64,000 nucleotides of DNA from Geodermatophilus obscurus (lineage in GTDB: Bacteria; Actinomycetota; Actinomycetes; Mycobacteriales; Geodermatophilaceae). The DNA lies in NCBI RefSeq assembly GCF_900143215.1, contig NZ_FRDM01000022.1, forward strand, positions 1 to 64,000, given 5' to 3'. Of the stretch, positions 1 to 8,390 are shown piece by piece. The notes beneath the pieces are model-generated. The model ran no database searches. It had not been told where the DNA came from and saw only the letters and a program-made list of their open reading frames with translations. Position 1 is the first letter of the stretch; every line of letters begins with the position of its first letter. A program made the translations under genes and the position numbers.

Positions 1-2
1 TG

Positions 3-257
3 GAGCTGCTGCGCCCGGCCTACCGCAACCGCGCACCCCGCCCCGGCCAGGCGCTGCTCGGCCCGATCCGCCAGCTCATCGAATCGGTCAACGACACCCT
101 CAAGGGCCAACTCGACCTGGAACTGCACGGTGCACGGACCCTGCCTGGGGTCACCGTCCGCGTCGCGCAACGCCTGCTCGCCCTCACTGCTGCCATCTGG
201 CACAACCGCGCCACCGGTCAGCCGATCACCCGATCCCTGATCGCCTACGACCACTGA
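3..257 (+). CDS. IS982-family transposase, C-terminal part (cut by window edge)
   Basis: The reading frame is already open at the window edge and ends in TGA at 255-257, giving the last 84 residues. The tail resembles the C-terminal end of IS982-type DDE transposases as I remember them: a line-up of R/K-rich residues, an LxLAAxIWHN-like stretch and a final SLIAYDH. Because the N-terminal part lies outside the window I cannot tell whether the element is intact. No terminal inverted repeat is evident in the 20 bp before the next gene. It marks this end of the window as accessory. Confidence 0.75.
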   Translation, partial: ELLRPAYRNRAPRPGQALLGPIRQLIESVNDTLKGQLDLELHGARTLPGVTVRVAQRLLALTAAIWHNRATGQPITRSLIAYDH

Positions 258-277
258 TCGACTTCGGACTTACTCGT

Positions 278-619
278 CTAGTGGTCGATGACCCGTCCCG
301 GGCGCGCCGGGTTCTCCAGGATCCGGTCCGGTCGCGGCGGGGAGTAGCGGTTGATGTCGAGCTTCTTCTTCGGTGGCCGGTCGTTGGCCATCATCACCGC
401 GATCCAGGGCAGCACGGTGCCCAGCACGGCGAAGATGAGCGCCAGCCACAGGGTCTGGTAGAAGACCGCCGCCAGCACCAGGCTGACGCCACGGACGGCC
501 ATGGTGATCACGTAGCGCCGCTTCCGGGCGGCGTGCTGCTCGGCCAGGCTCGGTTCGGCCTCGGTGATGAGCACCGGCTCCGGCCGGCGGGTTCGCGCGG
601 GCTGCTGGCTCGAGGCCAC
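278..619 (-). CDS. DUF3099 small membrane protein
   Basis: This is a 113-residue protein of unknown function with the layout of the actinobacterial DUF3099 family. A hydrophilic N-terminus with an EPVLITEAEPS motif is followed by two membrane segments at about 36-55 and 57-76, then a basic PPKKKLDIN tail. I chose the GTG at 619 because GGAGGAAG lies just upstream at normal spacing. An in-frame ATG at 667 would add 16 residues without a comparable ribosome site. It reads toward the transposase tail and has no operon partner. Confidence 0.75.
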   Translation of the reverse strand: MASSQQPARTRRPEPVLITEAEPSLAEQHAARKRRYVITMAVRGVSLVLAAVFYQTLWLALIFAVLGTVLPWIAVMMANDRPPKKKLDINRYSPPRPDRILENPARPGRVIDH

Positions 620-777
620 GGGCTTCCTCCCCCCGCCGTCCCTGCAGGGCCCGGCGGATCCCCTCATGAGCTGCGGTGCCCGACGTCCCGACGGCGTCCG
701 GGTCCCCGCACAGCCCGGGGTTCGCCGCCCATGGTGCCACCGGATCGCGCGCGATGCAGGCACCCCGGCGTTGCATC

Positions 778-1380
778 TCAGGAGGTCACAGCCGCCTTTG
801 CCGCCCGCTTGGCCTCCTGCTTGAACGCCCGCACCTGCGCCAGCGACTCGGGGCCGGTGACGTCGGCGACCGACCGTCGCGAGCCCTCCTGGCCGTAGTC
901 GCCGGCGGCCTCGCGCCAGCCGGGTGGCGTGACCCCGTACTGCTTGCCGAGCAACGCGACGAGGATCTTCGACTTCTGCGCGCCGAAGCCGGGCAGCCGG
1001 CCCACGCGCTCGAGCAGGGTGGCGCCGTCCGGGACGTCGGCCCACAACCGCTCCGCGCGGCCGTCGTAGCGGTCCACCAGCAGCCGGCACAGATCCTGGG
1101 TGCGGGCGGCCATCGAGCCCGGATAGCGGTGGACCGCCGGCGGGCCCTGGAAGGCCTTCGCGAGCCGTTCGGGGTCGGCCTCGGCGAGGTCGGCGGCGGA
1201 GAGGGTGTCGACGCCGAGCCGGTCGGCCAGCAGGCGCGGGCCGGCGAAGGCACGCTCCATGGGGAACTGCTGGTCGAAGAGCATCCCCAGCAGCAGCGCC
1301 AGCGGGTCGCGGCCGAGCAGCTCGTCGGCGGCGGGGTCCTGGGTGATGCGGAGGGTCGGCACACGGAGATGGTGCCGCAT
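778..1380 (-). CDS. HhH-GPD-type base-excision DNA glycosylase family protein
   Basis: This 200-residue protein matches the small actinobacterial HhH-GPD family, sometimes labelled HesB-like or endonuclease III-like. The N-terminal block reads DPLALLLGMLFDQQFPMERAF, and an LPGFGAQKSKILVALLGKQ segment near residues 130-150 resembles the helix-hairpin-helix DNA-binding element. Residues that would bind an iron-sulfur cluster in classical endonuclease III are not apparent. The predicted role is removal of damaged bases; the substrate is unknown. The start is uncertain: ATG at 1380 or GTG at 1362, neither with a good ribosome site. Decayed copies of its 5' part lie at 2078-2199 and 3304-3368. Confidence 0.72.
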   Translation of the reverse strand: MRHHLRVPTLRITQDPAADELLGRDPLALLLGMLFDQQFPMERAFAGPRLLADRLGVDTLSAADLAEADPERLAKAFQGPPAVHRYPGSMAARTQDLCRLLVDRYDGRAERLWADVPDGATLLERVGRLPGFGAQKSKILVALLGKQYGVTPPGWREAAGDYGQEGSRRSVADVTGPESLAQVRAFKQEAKRAAKAAVTS

Positions 1381-1471
1381 GTCGGCACCAGCGCGATCAC
1401 CGCTGTCGACCTCACCGGGACCGTGCTGACCGCCGAGGTGGGTGCTCGACGAGATCACAGACCTCCAAGGC

Positions 1472-1503
1472 TGTTGTACACGCGTCAAGCCGATGTCTAA
1501 CAT
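1472..1503 (+). promoter_or_regulatory. Leaderless promoter with paired TGT-N3-ACA operator boxes for the toxin-antitoxin operon
   Basis: A -35-like TTGTAC (1474-1479) and a -10-like TAACAT (1498-1503) are separated by 18 bp. The antitoxin GTG at 1511 lies where transcription should begin, so the message is probably leaderless. Two short palindromes, TGTTGTACA (1472-1480) and TGTCTAACA (1494-1502), cover the two promoter elements. Their centres are 22 bp apart, about two helical turns, as expected for an autorepressor. Confidence 0.6.
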
Positions 1504-1510
1504 AGCTCCT

Positions 1511-1711
1511 GTGAGCAAGACGATCGGGTTCCGTGCGACCGAGGACGACGAGCGGATCATCCGTGAAGCAATGCGGGACGACGAGCGCACGGCCGACGTC
1601 ATCCGGCGTGCACTCCGCCTGCTCGACCGTGAGGCCTGGCTCGCCCGCGCGCGTGCCGATGCCGAGCGGCTGGTGGACGAGGACCTGTCCGACGAGGCCG
1701 ACGCCTGGTGA
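1511..1711 (+). CDS. Type II toxin-antitoxin system antitoxin (MazE/RHH-like)
   Basis: This is a 66-residue, strongly charged protein directly upstream of and overlapping a MazF-like toxin, the standard layout for a type II antitoxin. The N-terminus ([20 protein letters not shown]) is compatible with a short ribbon-helix-helix DNA-binding domain. The acidic C-terminus ([13 protein letters not shown]) would be the flexible toxin-binding tail. The GTG at 1511 follows a good -10 element by 7 bp with no leader; an alternative ATG at 1494 would lie inside the promoter. The expected role is neutralising the toxin and repressing its own promoter. Confidence 0.75.
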   Translation: MSKTIGFRATEDDERIIREAMRDDERTADVIRRALRLLDREAWLARARADAERLVDEDLSDEADAW

Positions 1712-2025
1712 TCCGCGGCGCCGTCTACCGGGTCGACCTCGGTGAGGCCGGTCGCGGCCATGAGCAACGCGGCCGGCGGTACGGCCTGGTCCTGAGCCCG
1801 ACCGACATGGCCTGGAACGTCGCCACGATCGTCCCCACGTCGACGCGGGCGCAGCCGGCGGTGTTCCGGCCCGAGATCGAGTTGGGCGGAGTTCCCACAC
1901 GATTCCTCGCCGATCAGCTGCGCAGCATCGACGTCCGCTTCGTCCACGACGAGCCGGCGTTCTTCCTCCATCGCGGCGAGCTCGAGGAGGTCCAGATCGC
2001 CGTCGCCAGGTACCTCGGCCTCTGA
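1708..2025 (+). CDS. MazF/PemK-family endoribonuclease toxin
   Basis: The 105-residue product has the hallmark MazF/PemK start: [10 protein letters not shown], then RRYGLVLSP with a conserved Arg, and a [11 protein letters not shown] strand. The family cleaves RNA at short sequences and is inhibited by its partner antitoxin. The GTG start at 1708 overlaps the antitoxin stop (GTGA), so the two are translationally coupled. The length is typical for the family and no frame damage is seen, so the toxin is probably functional. The module sits between an intact glycosylase gene and a relic of the same gene. Confidence 0.88.
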   Translation: MIRGAVYRVDLGEAGRGHEQRGRRYGLVLSPTDMAWNVATIVPTSTRAQPAVFRPEIELGGVPTRFLADQLRSIDVRFVHDEPAFFLHRGELEEVQIAVARYLGL

Positions 2026-2077
2026 GCCGGGCACTGCGGCGCCCTACCCGGTGCTCGCACCGGTGCGACTGACCACC

Positions 2078-2199
2078 TCAGCTGCTTCGTTCGCGCCTGT
2101 GCTGGTCGAAGAGCATCCCCAGCAGCAGCGCCAGCGGGTCGCGGCTCAGCAGCTCGTCGGCGGCGATGTCCTGGGTCAGACGCAGGGTCGGCGCGCTCG
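2078..2199 (-). pseudogene. Decayed 5' fragment of an HhH-GPD glycosylase gene (copy 1)
   Basis: The stretch 2100-2196 is nearly identical to 1271-1366 of the glycosylase gene; the first 45 bases match exactly. It still encodes the TLRLTQDIAADELLSRDP-like N-terminal block. It then diverges after the DQ dipeptide and stops after a few residues. About 35 residues of a 200-residue protein remain and there is no usable start, so this is a relic. The toxin-antitoxin genes lie between it and the intact gene. Confidence 0.7.
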
Positions 2200-2601
2200 C
2201 GATCCTGCCGCACCCGCCCGGAGGATGACGTCTGGCCGCTGTGGCGGCTACCGCCAGCCCTGATGGAGCCGCTCGGCTGTGAGAGGTCCGGCGCACCCGG
2301 TGCTGAGCAGTCGGCTCGACCGCGCGGGGGCAGGGCGGGTCCGACCAGGCTGCCGCGGAACGACTCCGGCCGCGGACGACGGCCACCGATGCCACGCGGT
2401 CCGGCCGAGGTGCAGGCCGGACGGCTGGACCGTTCCAGCGGCCGACACGGCGTCTCCCGCCGCGCAGACCGCACCCTGAGCTCTCAGCTCGCGCATCGCC
2501 GGCCGCAGCCCGGTACCCCCTCCATACCGCATTTCCGCGCGACGATGAGTTCCCCGCTGACCGACGGTCCACCTGTCATCGACCGCGCGAGGAGGAGCCA
2601 C
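2200..2601 (+). other. Non-coding stretch between glycosylase relic and DHFR-like gene
   Basis: I see no convincing gene here on either strand. Long open frames are present only because of high GC, and none has family features. The last 20 bases carry the Shine-Dalgarno of the next gene. Confidence 0.5.
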
Positions 2602-3246
2602 GTGGACCAGCTGCTCAGAGTCCAGAACTTCACCGTCTCGAGTGACGGATTCGGAGCGGGTGAGCACCAGAGCCTGGAGCGACCGTTCGGCCACGCCGAC
2701 CCCGGGGAGCTGTTCGCCTGGGCCGGCGCCACGGCGAGCTGGCCCAACCGCACCGATCCCGGCGGCAGCCGCGGGCTCGACGACTACTTCACCCGGGACT
2801 TCGCCCGCAACATCGGCGCCGAGATCATGGGCCGCAACAAGTTCGGTCCCCAGCGTGGCCCCTGGGAGCACCACGAGTGGCAGGGCTGGTGGGGTGCCGA
2901 GCCGCCGTTCCACACCCCTGTGTTCGTGATGACCCACCATCCACGCCCGTCGTTGACGCTCTCCGACACCACGTTCCACTTCGTCGACGCCGACCCGGCA
3001 ACGGTCCTCGACCAGGCGCGGGAGGCGGCCCAGGGCCGGGACGTCCGACTCGGCGGCGGGGCCACCGTCATCCGGCAGTTCCTCGACGCCGACCTCGTCG
3101 ACACCATGCACGTAGCGGTTCCACCGGTGGAGCTCGGCTCCGGCGTACGGCTCTGGACCTCACCCGACGAGCTGCTCGACCGCTTCCACCTCGACGTCGT
3201 GCCCAGCCCGAGCGGCGTGACGCACCACCTGTTCTGGCGCAGGTGA
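2602..3246 (+). CDS. Dihydrofolate reductase-fold (RibD C-terminal) family protein
   Basis: The 214-residue protein has the RibD-C/DHFR-like layout. It starts with a short strand (LLRVQNFTVSSDGFGAG), then GAEIMGRNKFG, and later GGGATVIRQFLDADLVDTMHV and PVELGSGVRLW. The last two correspond to the NADPH-binding and closing segments of the family. It is probably an NADPH-dependent reductase of unknown substrate in the cytosol. The GTG at 2602 is chosen because GAGGAG sits 6 bp upstream; the open frame extends much further 5' but without protein-like sequence. A second family member lies at 43495-44049. Confidence 0.8.
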   Translation: MDQLLRVQNFTVSSDGFGAGEHQSLERPFGHADPGELFAWAGATASWPNRTDPGGSRGLDDYFTRDFARNIGAEIMGRNKFGPQRGPWEHHEWQGWWGAEPPFHTPVFVMTHHPRPSLTLSDTTFHFVDADPATVLDQAREAAQGRDVRLGGGATVIRQFLDADLVDTMHVAVPPVELGSGVRLWTSPDELLDRFHLDVVPSPSGVTHHLFWRR

Positions 3247-3303
3247 CGCGAGAGCCCACGAGGGGACGCCGCATGCGGTGGATGAGGGCGTCGTTGTTCC
3301 TGC

Positions 3304-3368
3304 GCTCAGTTGCTTCGTCGACGCATGTGCTGGTCCAGCACCATCCGATGAGCAGCGCGAGCGGGGCC
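3304..3368 (-). pseudogene. Short relic related to the glycosylase fragment (copy 2)
   Basis: About 63 bases align with 2076-2138 at roughly three-quarters identity, with one base missing. The match includes the junction absent from the intact glycosylase gene (the stretch next to a TGAG stop). The frame is lost. It appears to be an older copy of the same decayed fragment. Confidence 0.5.
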
Positions 3369-3421
3369 CCTGAGCCCGTGGCGGCGCGCGTCGGGGAGGT
3401 CGCACCGCCGCCACGACCGCC

Positions 3422-5764
3422 TCAGACCACCGCGCCGTCCTCACGACGCGGACCGGAGGCCCGCCGCCCGGCGGCGACGGGGGCCCCGGGGCCCGGGGGC
3501 CAGCGGCTGTCCAGTGCCACGGTGAGCGGAACGGCGACCGACACCGTGGAGACGGTGCCGGCGACGATGCCCAGGATCAGGGCGAAGGCGAACCCGGTCA
3601 GCGAGTCGCCGCCGAGGAGCAGCAACGCGGTGAGGACCAGCAGCGTGGAGGCCCCGGTGTTGACCGTGCGCGGCAGGGTCTGCAGGACCGCCTCGCCAGC
3701 GACAGCGGGAAACGGGCGCCCCCTGGGAGGAGCCGACCGGGTCTCCCGGATCCGGTCGAAGACGACGACGGAGTCGTTGACCGTGTAGCCGATGACGGTG
3801 AGCACGGCGGCGAGGAACACCCCATCGGCGGCGCGGCCGGTCCAGGCGAACACACCGACCACCACGACGGCGTTGGCGAGCAGCGCCCCGACGGCACCGG
3901 CGCTGTACGTCCAGCGGAACCGGAGCGCGAGGTAGGCCAGCTGCGCGGCCAGCGCCACGCCGAGCGCGATGAGCGCGTTGCGCCGCAGCTCGGTGCCCAG
4001 CGTCGGACCGATCAGCTCGTCGCTGACCACCTCGGCGGCCCCGGCCTCCGCGGCGAGGGCGTCACGGATCGCCTCCTGCTCGGCGTCGTCGATCGGTCCG
4101 GTGCGCACCCGCACGTCCGCCTCCCCGGCCTCCTGCACCACCGCGTCGGGGAAGCCCGCGTCGCTGACGGCCTGGCGGGCCGTCTCCGGGTCCAGCGGCG
4201 CGCTGGTGGCGTACTGGGTGCTGCGCCCGCCGGTGAACTCCACGCCGAGCTGCAGGCCGCGCACGGCGATCCCAGCGGCGGCCACCAGCGCGACCAGCAC
4301 GGAGACGGCCAGCCAGCGGCGGGGTCGGGCGTAGAGCCGCCAGTTCCGTCCGGCCAGCCAGGTCCGCACCCGGCCGAGGGTGTGCACGCCGGTCAGCTGG
4401 GGCCGGCGGGCGAGCACCCGGCGGGTGGCGGCCAGCTCGGCCAGCGCCCGGGTGATCACCAGGGCGGAGACCATCGAGGCGAGCACGCCGACGGTGAGGG
4501 TGACCCCGAAGCCGCGGACCGCGCCGGAGGCGAGGAAGAACAGCAGCCCGGCGGCGAGCAGGGTGGTGATGTTGGAGTCGGCGATGGCCGACAGCGCCCG
4601 CCGGAACCCGGTGGTGAGCGCGCTGCGCAGCGACCGCCCCCGCTCGGCGTACTCCTCCCGCGTCCGCTCGTAGACCAGGACGTTGGCATCGACGGCCATG
4701 CCGACGGCGAGGACGAACCCGGCGAGGCCGGGCAGGGTGATGGTGGCGCCCAGCGTCAGCAGGGCCGCATAGGTGATCAGCGCGTAGCAGAGCAGCGCCG
4801 CCACCGCGAGCAGGCCCATGAGGCGGTAGACCGCCACGATGAACACCGCGGTGGCCGCGATGCCGAGGAGCACCGCGTTCACGCTGGCGTCGATGGCGGC
4901 CGCACCGAGCGTCGGGCCGACGGTGCGCTGCTCGATCACCTCGACCGGCACCGGGAGGGCGCCGCCCTGGATCAGCGCGGCCAGGTCCTGCGCCTCGTCC
5001 TGCGTGAACCGGCCGGTGTCCTGGGTGCTGCCGCCGGTGATGCCCACGCCGCACGGCACCTGCGCGCCCACCGACGGCGAGGAGATGACCTCGCCGTCCA
5101 GCACGATCGCCACGCGGCGGGTCGGGTCACCGGGTGCTGCGCAGGCGGCCTGCCCGGTGAGCTCCTCCCACGCTCGTCGGCCGGGCCCGGTGAAGTCCAC
5201 GGTGACGAACCGGGCGCCGGAGGTCTGCGTGTCGACGCCGGCCGCGGCTCCGTCCACCGCCTCGCCGGTCAGCGCCGCCGGTCCGAGCTGCAGGAGGGCG
5301 CCACCCTCGTCGGGCAGCACCGTCGTGGCGCCGGCGGCGGCCACCTCCGGGTCCGCCGCCTCCTCGCCTGCCGGCGCCGCGCCCAGGACCGGGTGGAAGG
5401 TGAGCTGGGCGGTCCGGCCGATCACCTCGACCGCCTCGCGCGGCTCGGTGAGCCCAGGCAGCTCCACGACGATGCGGTCCTCTCCCGAGCGGACCAGGGT
5501 GGGCTCGGCGACGCCGAGGGCGTCGATGCGCCGTCGCAGGACCTCCAGCGCCCGGGCGGTGGCCTCGGCGTCGGCGGTCACCGTCGGGGCGTCCTGCGCT
5601 TCGAGCACGATCTGGGTGCCGCCGCGCAGGTCGAGACCGAGGGTGGGTGTCGACGTGAGCACCGCGGCGGTCGCCGCCACGAGCAGGGCCAGCGACACGA
5701 TGACGCGCGCCAGCAGGGGGCGCGTCGCCGGCCACCTCTCGGTGCGCCGGGATGGGGAGTTCAC
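3422..5764 (-). CDS. secDF: SecD-SecF fusion, protein translocase accessory subunit
   Basis: This 780-residue membrane protein joins SecD and SecF in one chain. The SecD half has a first membrane helix (about 17-38), the LGLDLRGGTQIV motif, a large external domain and the GMAVDANVLVYERTREE segment. The SecF half begins near residue 480 with a new helix, carries GVEFTGGRSTQYA and ends with the VNDSVVVFDRIRETR segment. SecDF uses the proton-motive force to pull secreted proteins across the membrane. The GTG at 5764 has GGAGA upstream. None of the usual neighbours (yajC, ruvABC, relA) is present, so this may be a second copy beside a canonical locus. Confidence 0.88.
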   Translation of the reverse strand: MNSPSRRTERWPATRPLLARVIVSLALLVAATAAVLTSTPTLGLDLRGGTQIVLEAQDAPTVTADAEATARALEVLRRRIDALGVAEPTLVRSGEDRIVVELPGLTEPREAVEVIGRTAQLTFHPVLGAAPAGEEAADPEVAAAGATTVLPDEGGALLQLGPAALTGEAVDGAAAGVDTQTSGARFVTVDFTGPGRRAWEELTGQAACAAPGDPTRRVAIVLDGEVISSPSVGAQVPCGVGITGGSTQDTGRFTQDEAQDLAALIQGGALPVPVEVIEQRTVGPTLGAAAIDASVNAVLLGIAATAVFIVAVYRLMGLLAVAALLCYALITYAALLTLGATITLPGLAGFVLAVGMAVDANVLVYERTREEYAERGRSLRSALTTGFRRALSAIADSNITTLLAAGLLFFLASGAVRGFGVTLTVGVLASMVSALVITRALAELAATRRVLARRPQLTGVHTLGRVRTWLAGRNWRLYARPRRWLAVSVLVALVAAAGIAVRGLQLGVEFTGGRSTQYATSAPLDPETARQAVSDAGFPDAVVQEAGEADVRVRTGPIDDAEQEAIRDALAAEAGAAEVVSDELIGPTLGTELRRNALIALGVALAAQLAYLALRFRWTYSAGAVGALLANAVVVVGVFAWTGRAADGVFLAAVLTVIGYTVNDSVVVFDRIRETRSAPPRGRPFPAVAGEAVLQTLPRTVNTGASTLLVLTALLLLGGDSLTGFAFALILGIVAGTVSTVSVAVPLTVALDSRWPPGPGAPVAAGRRASGPRREDGAVV

Positions 5765-5864
5765 GGGGTGTCTCCAGGGTGCGGGAGCAGGCAGCCGCTG
5801 GCGCGGCGGTACCCGCGGGGATCGGGGTCGGGTACCCACGCCGCCCGGGTGGCGCGGAGGGCGC

Positions 5865-6469
5865 TCATCGACGCGGAGGCGACACGGGGCGCGGACGGCG
5901 GTGCACCACTGCGAGCTCCCGCCCCCACCCGGCGCCCAGCACCACCACGCCCAGCCCCAGGGCCAGGGCCAGGACGACGACGATCCCTCCGTCCCTCGTC
6001 CTCAGGAGCGCGCTGACCCACCGGGTGCCGTGCCGCGCCACGACGGACAGCACCATCATGAACGCGAAGGCGACGCCGATGCCGGTCGCGGCCTCGGCCA
6101 CGCCGGAGGCGCCGCCCAGCACGAGTGCCTCCGACGTCCCCCAGCCCAGCGAGAAGCCCCGCCAGCCCGCCGCCGACGTTGATGCACAGGCGGACGCCGG
6201 CGGCTGCCGTGAGTCGCCGTCCGCGGGAGGTGAGCTGCGGGAGGGAGAACTCCAGGCCCAGGTGGAACAGCAGGCCGAGGCGGGCGACCAGCTCGAGGCC
6301 GCAGGGTTGCCGACCAGGACGAACCCGGGGTGTGCGGCCCCAGCAGCACACCGGCCAGCATGAACAGCGGGATCGTGGGCAGCCCGATGGGCACACCGGC
6401 CCGGGCGACCAGGCCACGGACGAGGAAGGCGCCGCCGAGGGCGAGGAGCGCCTCAGCGACGTGGTGCAC
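5865..6469 (-). pseudogene. Frameshifted, shortened cation:proton antiporter (KefB/CPA2 type)
   Basis: From a GTG at 6469 with GAGGAGG upstream, the frame begins like a CPA2 antiporter: AEALLALGGAFLVRGLVARAG, then LPTIPLFMLAGVLLGPHTPG. The homology then moves to another frame (LELVARLGLLFHLGLEFSL) and later to a third (EALVLGGASGVAEAATGIG plus more membrane helices). Intact members have about 380-400 residues; only about 200 can be pieced together. The gene is therefore broken by at least two shifts and a large deletion. Confidence 0.72.
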
Positions 6470-6688
6470 CCGGCCCTCCTCGTGGACGTCCTCCTCGCCT
6501 GCCGACCGCCGGCCCGCCGACGATCCTCACGGCGGGTGGCCGGGGCGGAATCCGTGGCAGCACCCATCCCGGAGCGGACCGGCCATGGGTGCTGGGCCCC
6601 ATCTTGTGCGCGCGTCCTTGGCCGGGAGGCTCCGGTGGCCGAGGCTCGACAGCGTCCACGGACAGCAACAGGGCGGTGGAGGCGGCGG

Positions 6689-7690
6689 ATGGGGCAGGAG
6701 GCGCGGCTGAGGGCCGGTCGCGGCCTGCCGCTGTTCTGGCGCGTGTGCCTGGTCAACGGCGCCGTCCTCGCGGTCGGCACCGCGGTCCTGGCGGCCTCCC
6801 CGGCCACCGTCTCCACGCCCGTGCTCGCCCGCGAGGCGCTGGTCCTGGCCGTCGGCCTGACCGTGATCCTGGTCGCGAACGGGCTGCTGCTGCGCGCGAT
6901 GCTCGGGCCGCTCGACCGGTTGCGGCGCCTCATGGAGGACGTCGACCTGCTCCGCCCCGGCCAGCGCCTCCCGGAGCAGGGCAGCGGACCGGCCGCTGAG
7001 CTCATCACCAGCTTCAACGCGATGCTGGAGCGCCTCGAGGCCGAGCGCGCCGCCTCCAGCGGGCAGGCGCTGGCCGCCCAGGAGGCCGAGCGCCGCCGGG
7101 TGGCCCAGGAACTGCACGACGAGGTCGGGCAGAGCCTGACCGCCGTCCTGCTGGGTCTGCGGCGAGTGGCCGACCGGGCACCGGCCGACCTCCAGCAGGA
7201 GGTGCTCCTGGTCCAGGAGACCGCGCGGGCGAGCCTGGACGAGGTGCGGCAGGTGGTCCGGCGGCTGCGGCCCGGCGTGCTCGACGACCTGGGCCTGGTC
7301 AGCGCCCTGACGTCGCTGGTGACCGAGCACACCCGGCTCACCGGCGCGGACGTGTGCCGTCGGCTGTCCTCCGACCTCCCTGCGCTCGGGCCGGACGCCG
7401 AACTGGTCGTCTACCGGGTGGCGCAGGAGGCGCTGACCAACGTCGCCCGGCACGCCGCCGCCGGACGCGTCTGCGTCGACCTGACGCCCACGTTCACCGG
7501 CGACGCGGTGCAGCTGAGGGTGGTCGACGACGGCCGCGGTCTCGGCGACAGCCACGAGGGAGCGGGGATCCGCGGCATGCGGGAGCGGGCCATGCTCATC
7601 GCCGCGACGCTCACCGTCGGGCCCCACCCGGAGGGCGGCACCGAGCTGCGGCTGCTCGTCCCGGTGCCCCGGACCGGGGAGCGCCGGTGA
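6689..7690 (+). CDS. NarL/UhpB-class sensor histidine kinase
   Basis: The 333-residue kinase has two membrane helices (about 15-36 and 48-70) enclosing a very short external loop, and a HAMP-like linker (about 71-124). A HisKA_3 box has the phospho-acceptor His143 in RRRVAQELHDEVGQSL. The HATPase_c domain shows EALTNVARHA and DDGRGLGDSHEGAGIRGM motifs. The small periplasmic part suggests sensing in or near the membrane. ATG 6689 has GGAGG 6 bp upstream. It overlaps the response regulator by 4 bp (GTGA), its cognate partner. Confidence 0.88.
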   Translation: MGQEARLRAGRGLPLFWRVCLVNGAVLAVGTAVLAASPATVSTPVLAREALVLAVGLTVILVANGLLLRAMLGPLDRLRRLMEDVDLLRPGQRLPEQGSGPAAELITSFNAMLERLEAERAASSGQALAAQEAERRRVAQELHDEVGQSLTAVLLGLRRVADRAPADLQQEVLLVQETARASLDEVRQVVRRLRPGVLDDLGLVSALTSLVTEHTRLTGADVCRRLSSDLPALGPDAELVVYRVAQEALTNVARHAAAGRVCVDLTPTFTGDAVQLRVVDDGRGLGDSHEGAGIRGMRERAMLIAATLTVGPHPEGGTELRLLVPVPRTGERR

Positions 7691-8346
7691 CCCGCCCTCC
7701 GAGCACCCGGATCCTGCTCGCCGACGACCACGCCCTCGTCCGTCGCGGCGTCCGCCTGATCCTGGACAGCGAGCCGGACCTGACCGTCGTCGCGGAGGCC
7801 GGCGACGGCGCGGAGGCGCTGGCGCTGGCCCGCGTGCACGCCATCGACCTCGCCGTCCTCGACGTCGCGATGCCCCGGCTGACCGGGCTGCAGGCCGCCC
7901 GGGAGCTGTCGCGGCGCTCCCCGGCCACGCGCATCCTGCTGCTGTCGATGTACGACAACGACCAGTACTTCTTCGAGGCCCTCCGCGCCGGCGCCTCCGG
8001 GTACGTGCTCAAGTCGGTCGCCGACCGGGACCTCGTGGAGGCCTGCCGGGCGGTCATGCGGGAGGAACCGTTCATCTACCCCGAGGCGCTGACCGCGCTC
8101 ATGCGCGAGTACCTCCAGCGGGTCGCCCGCGGCGAACGCCTGCCCGGCAGCATCCTGTCGGCCCGCGAGGAGGAGGTGGTCAAGCTCATCGCCGAAGGGC
8201 GCTCCTCGCAGGAGATCGCGGACCTGCTGGTGATCAGCGTGAAAACCGTGGAGCGGCACCGGGCCAACATCCTCGCCAAGCTGGAGATGCGGGACCGCAC
8301 CCAGCTCACCCGGTACGCGATCCGCGCAGGCCTGATCGAACCCTGA
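7687..8346 (+). CDS. NarL/LuxR-type response regulator
   Basis: This 219-residue protein has an N-terminal receiver domain with the acidic pocket at Asp13/14, phospho-acceptor Asp59 in AVLDVAMPRLTG, and the conserved Lys near 111 (GYVLKS). The C-terminal LuxR helix-turn-helix starts near residue 156 (SAREEEVVKLIAEG, then SVKTVERHRANILAKL). The GTG start lies in the stop codon of the kinase gene, so the pair is coupled. Its target genes are not evident. A perfect palindrome follows the stop codon. Confidence 0.9.
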   Translation: MTRPPSTRILLADDHALVRRGVRLILDSEPDLTVVAEAGDGAEALALARVHAIDLAVLDVAMPRLTGLQAARELSRRSPATRILLLSMYDNDQYFFEALRAGASGYVLKSVADRDLVEACRAVMREEPFIYPEALTALMREYLQRVARGERLPGSILSAREEEVVKLIAEGRSSQEIADLLVISVKTVERHRANILAKLEMRDRTQLTRYAIRAGLIEP

Positions 8347-8354
8347 GCTCGCAG

Positions 8355-8390
8355 CCGGGGATCGAGGTCCACGTGGACCTCGATCCCCGG
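8355..8390. terminator. Perfect 36-bp palindrome after the response regulator
   Basis: An 18-bp arm (starting CCGGGGATCGAGG) is followed without any spacer by its exact reverse complement, centred between 8372 and 8373. It starts 9 bp after the stop codon. A transcription terminator is the simplest reading, but there is no T-run and the zero-length loop is unusual. It could instead be a protein-binding site. Confidence 0.5.

Noticed and set aside
4382-6016. Long plus-strand open frame opposite secDF
   Set aside because: Very rich in Arg, Gly and Gln with no protein-like motifs; an antisense shadow of the GC-rich secDF gene.
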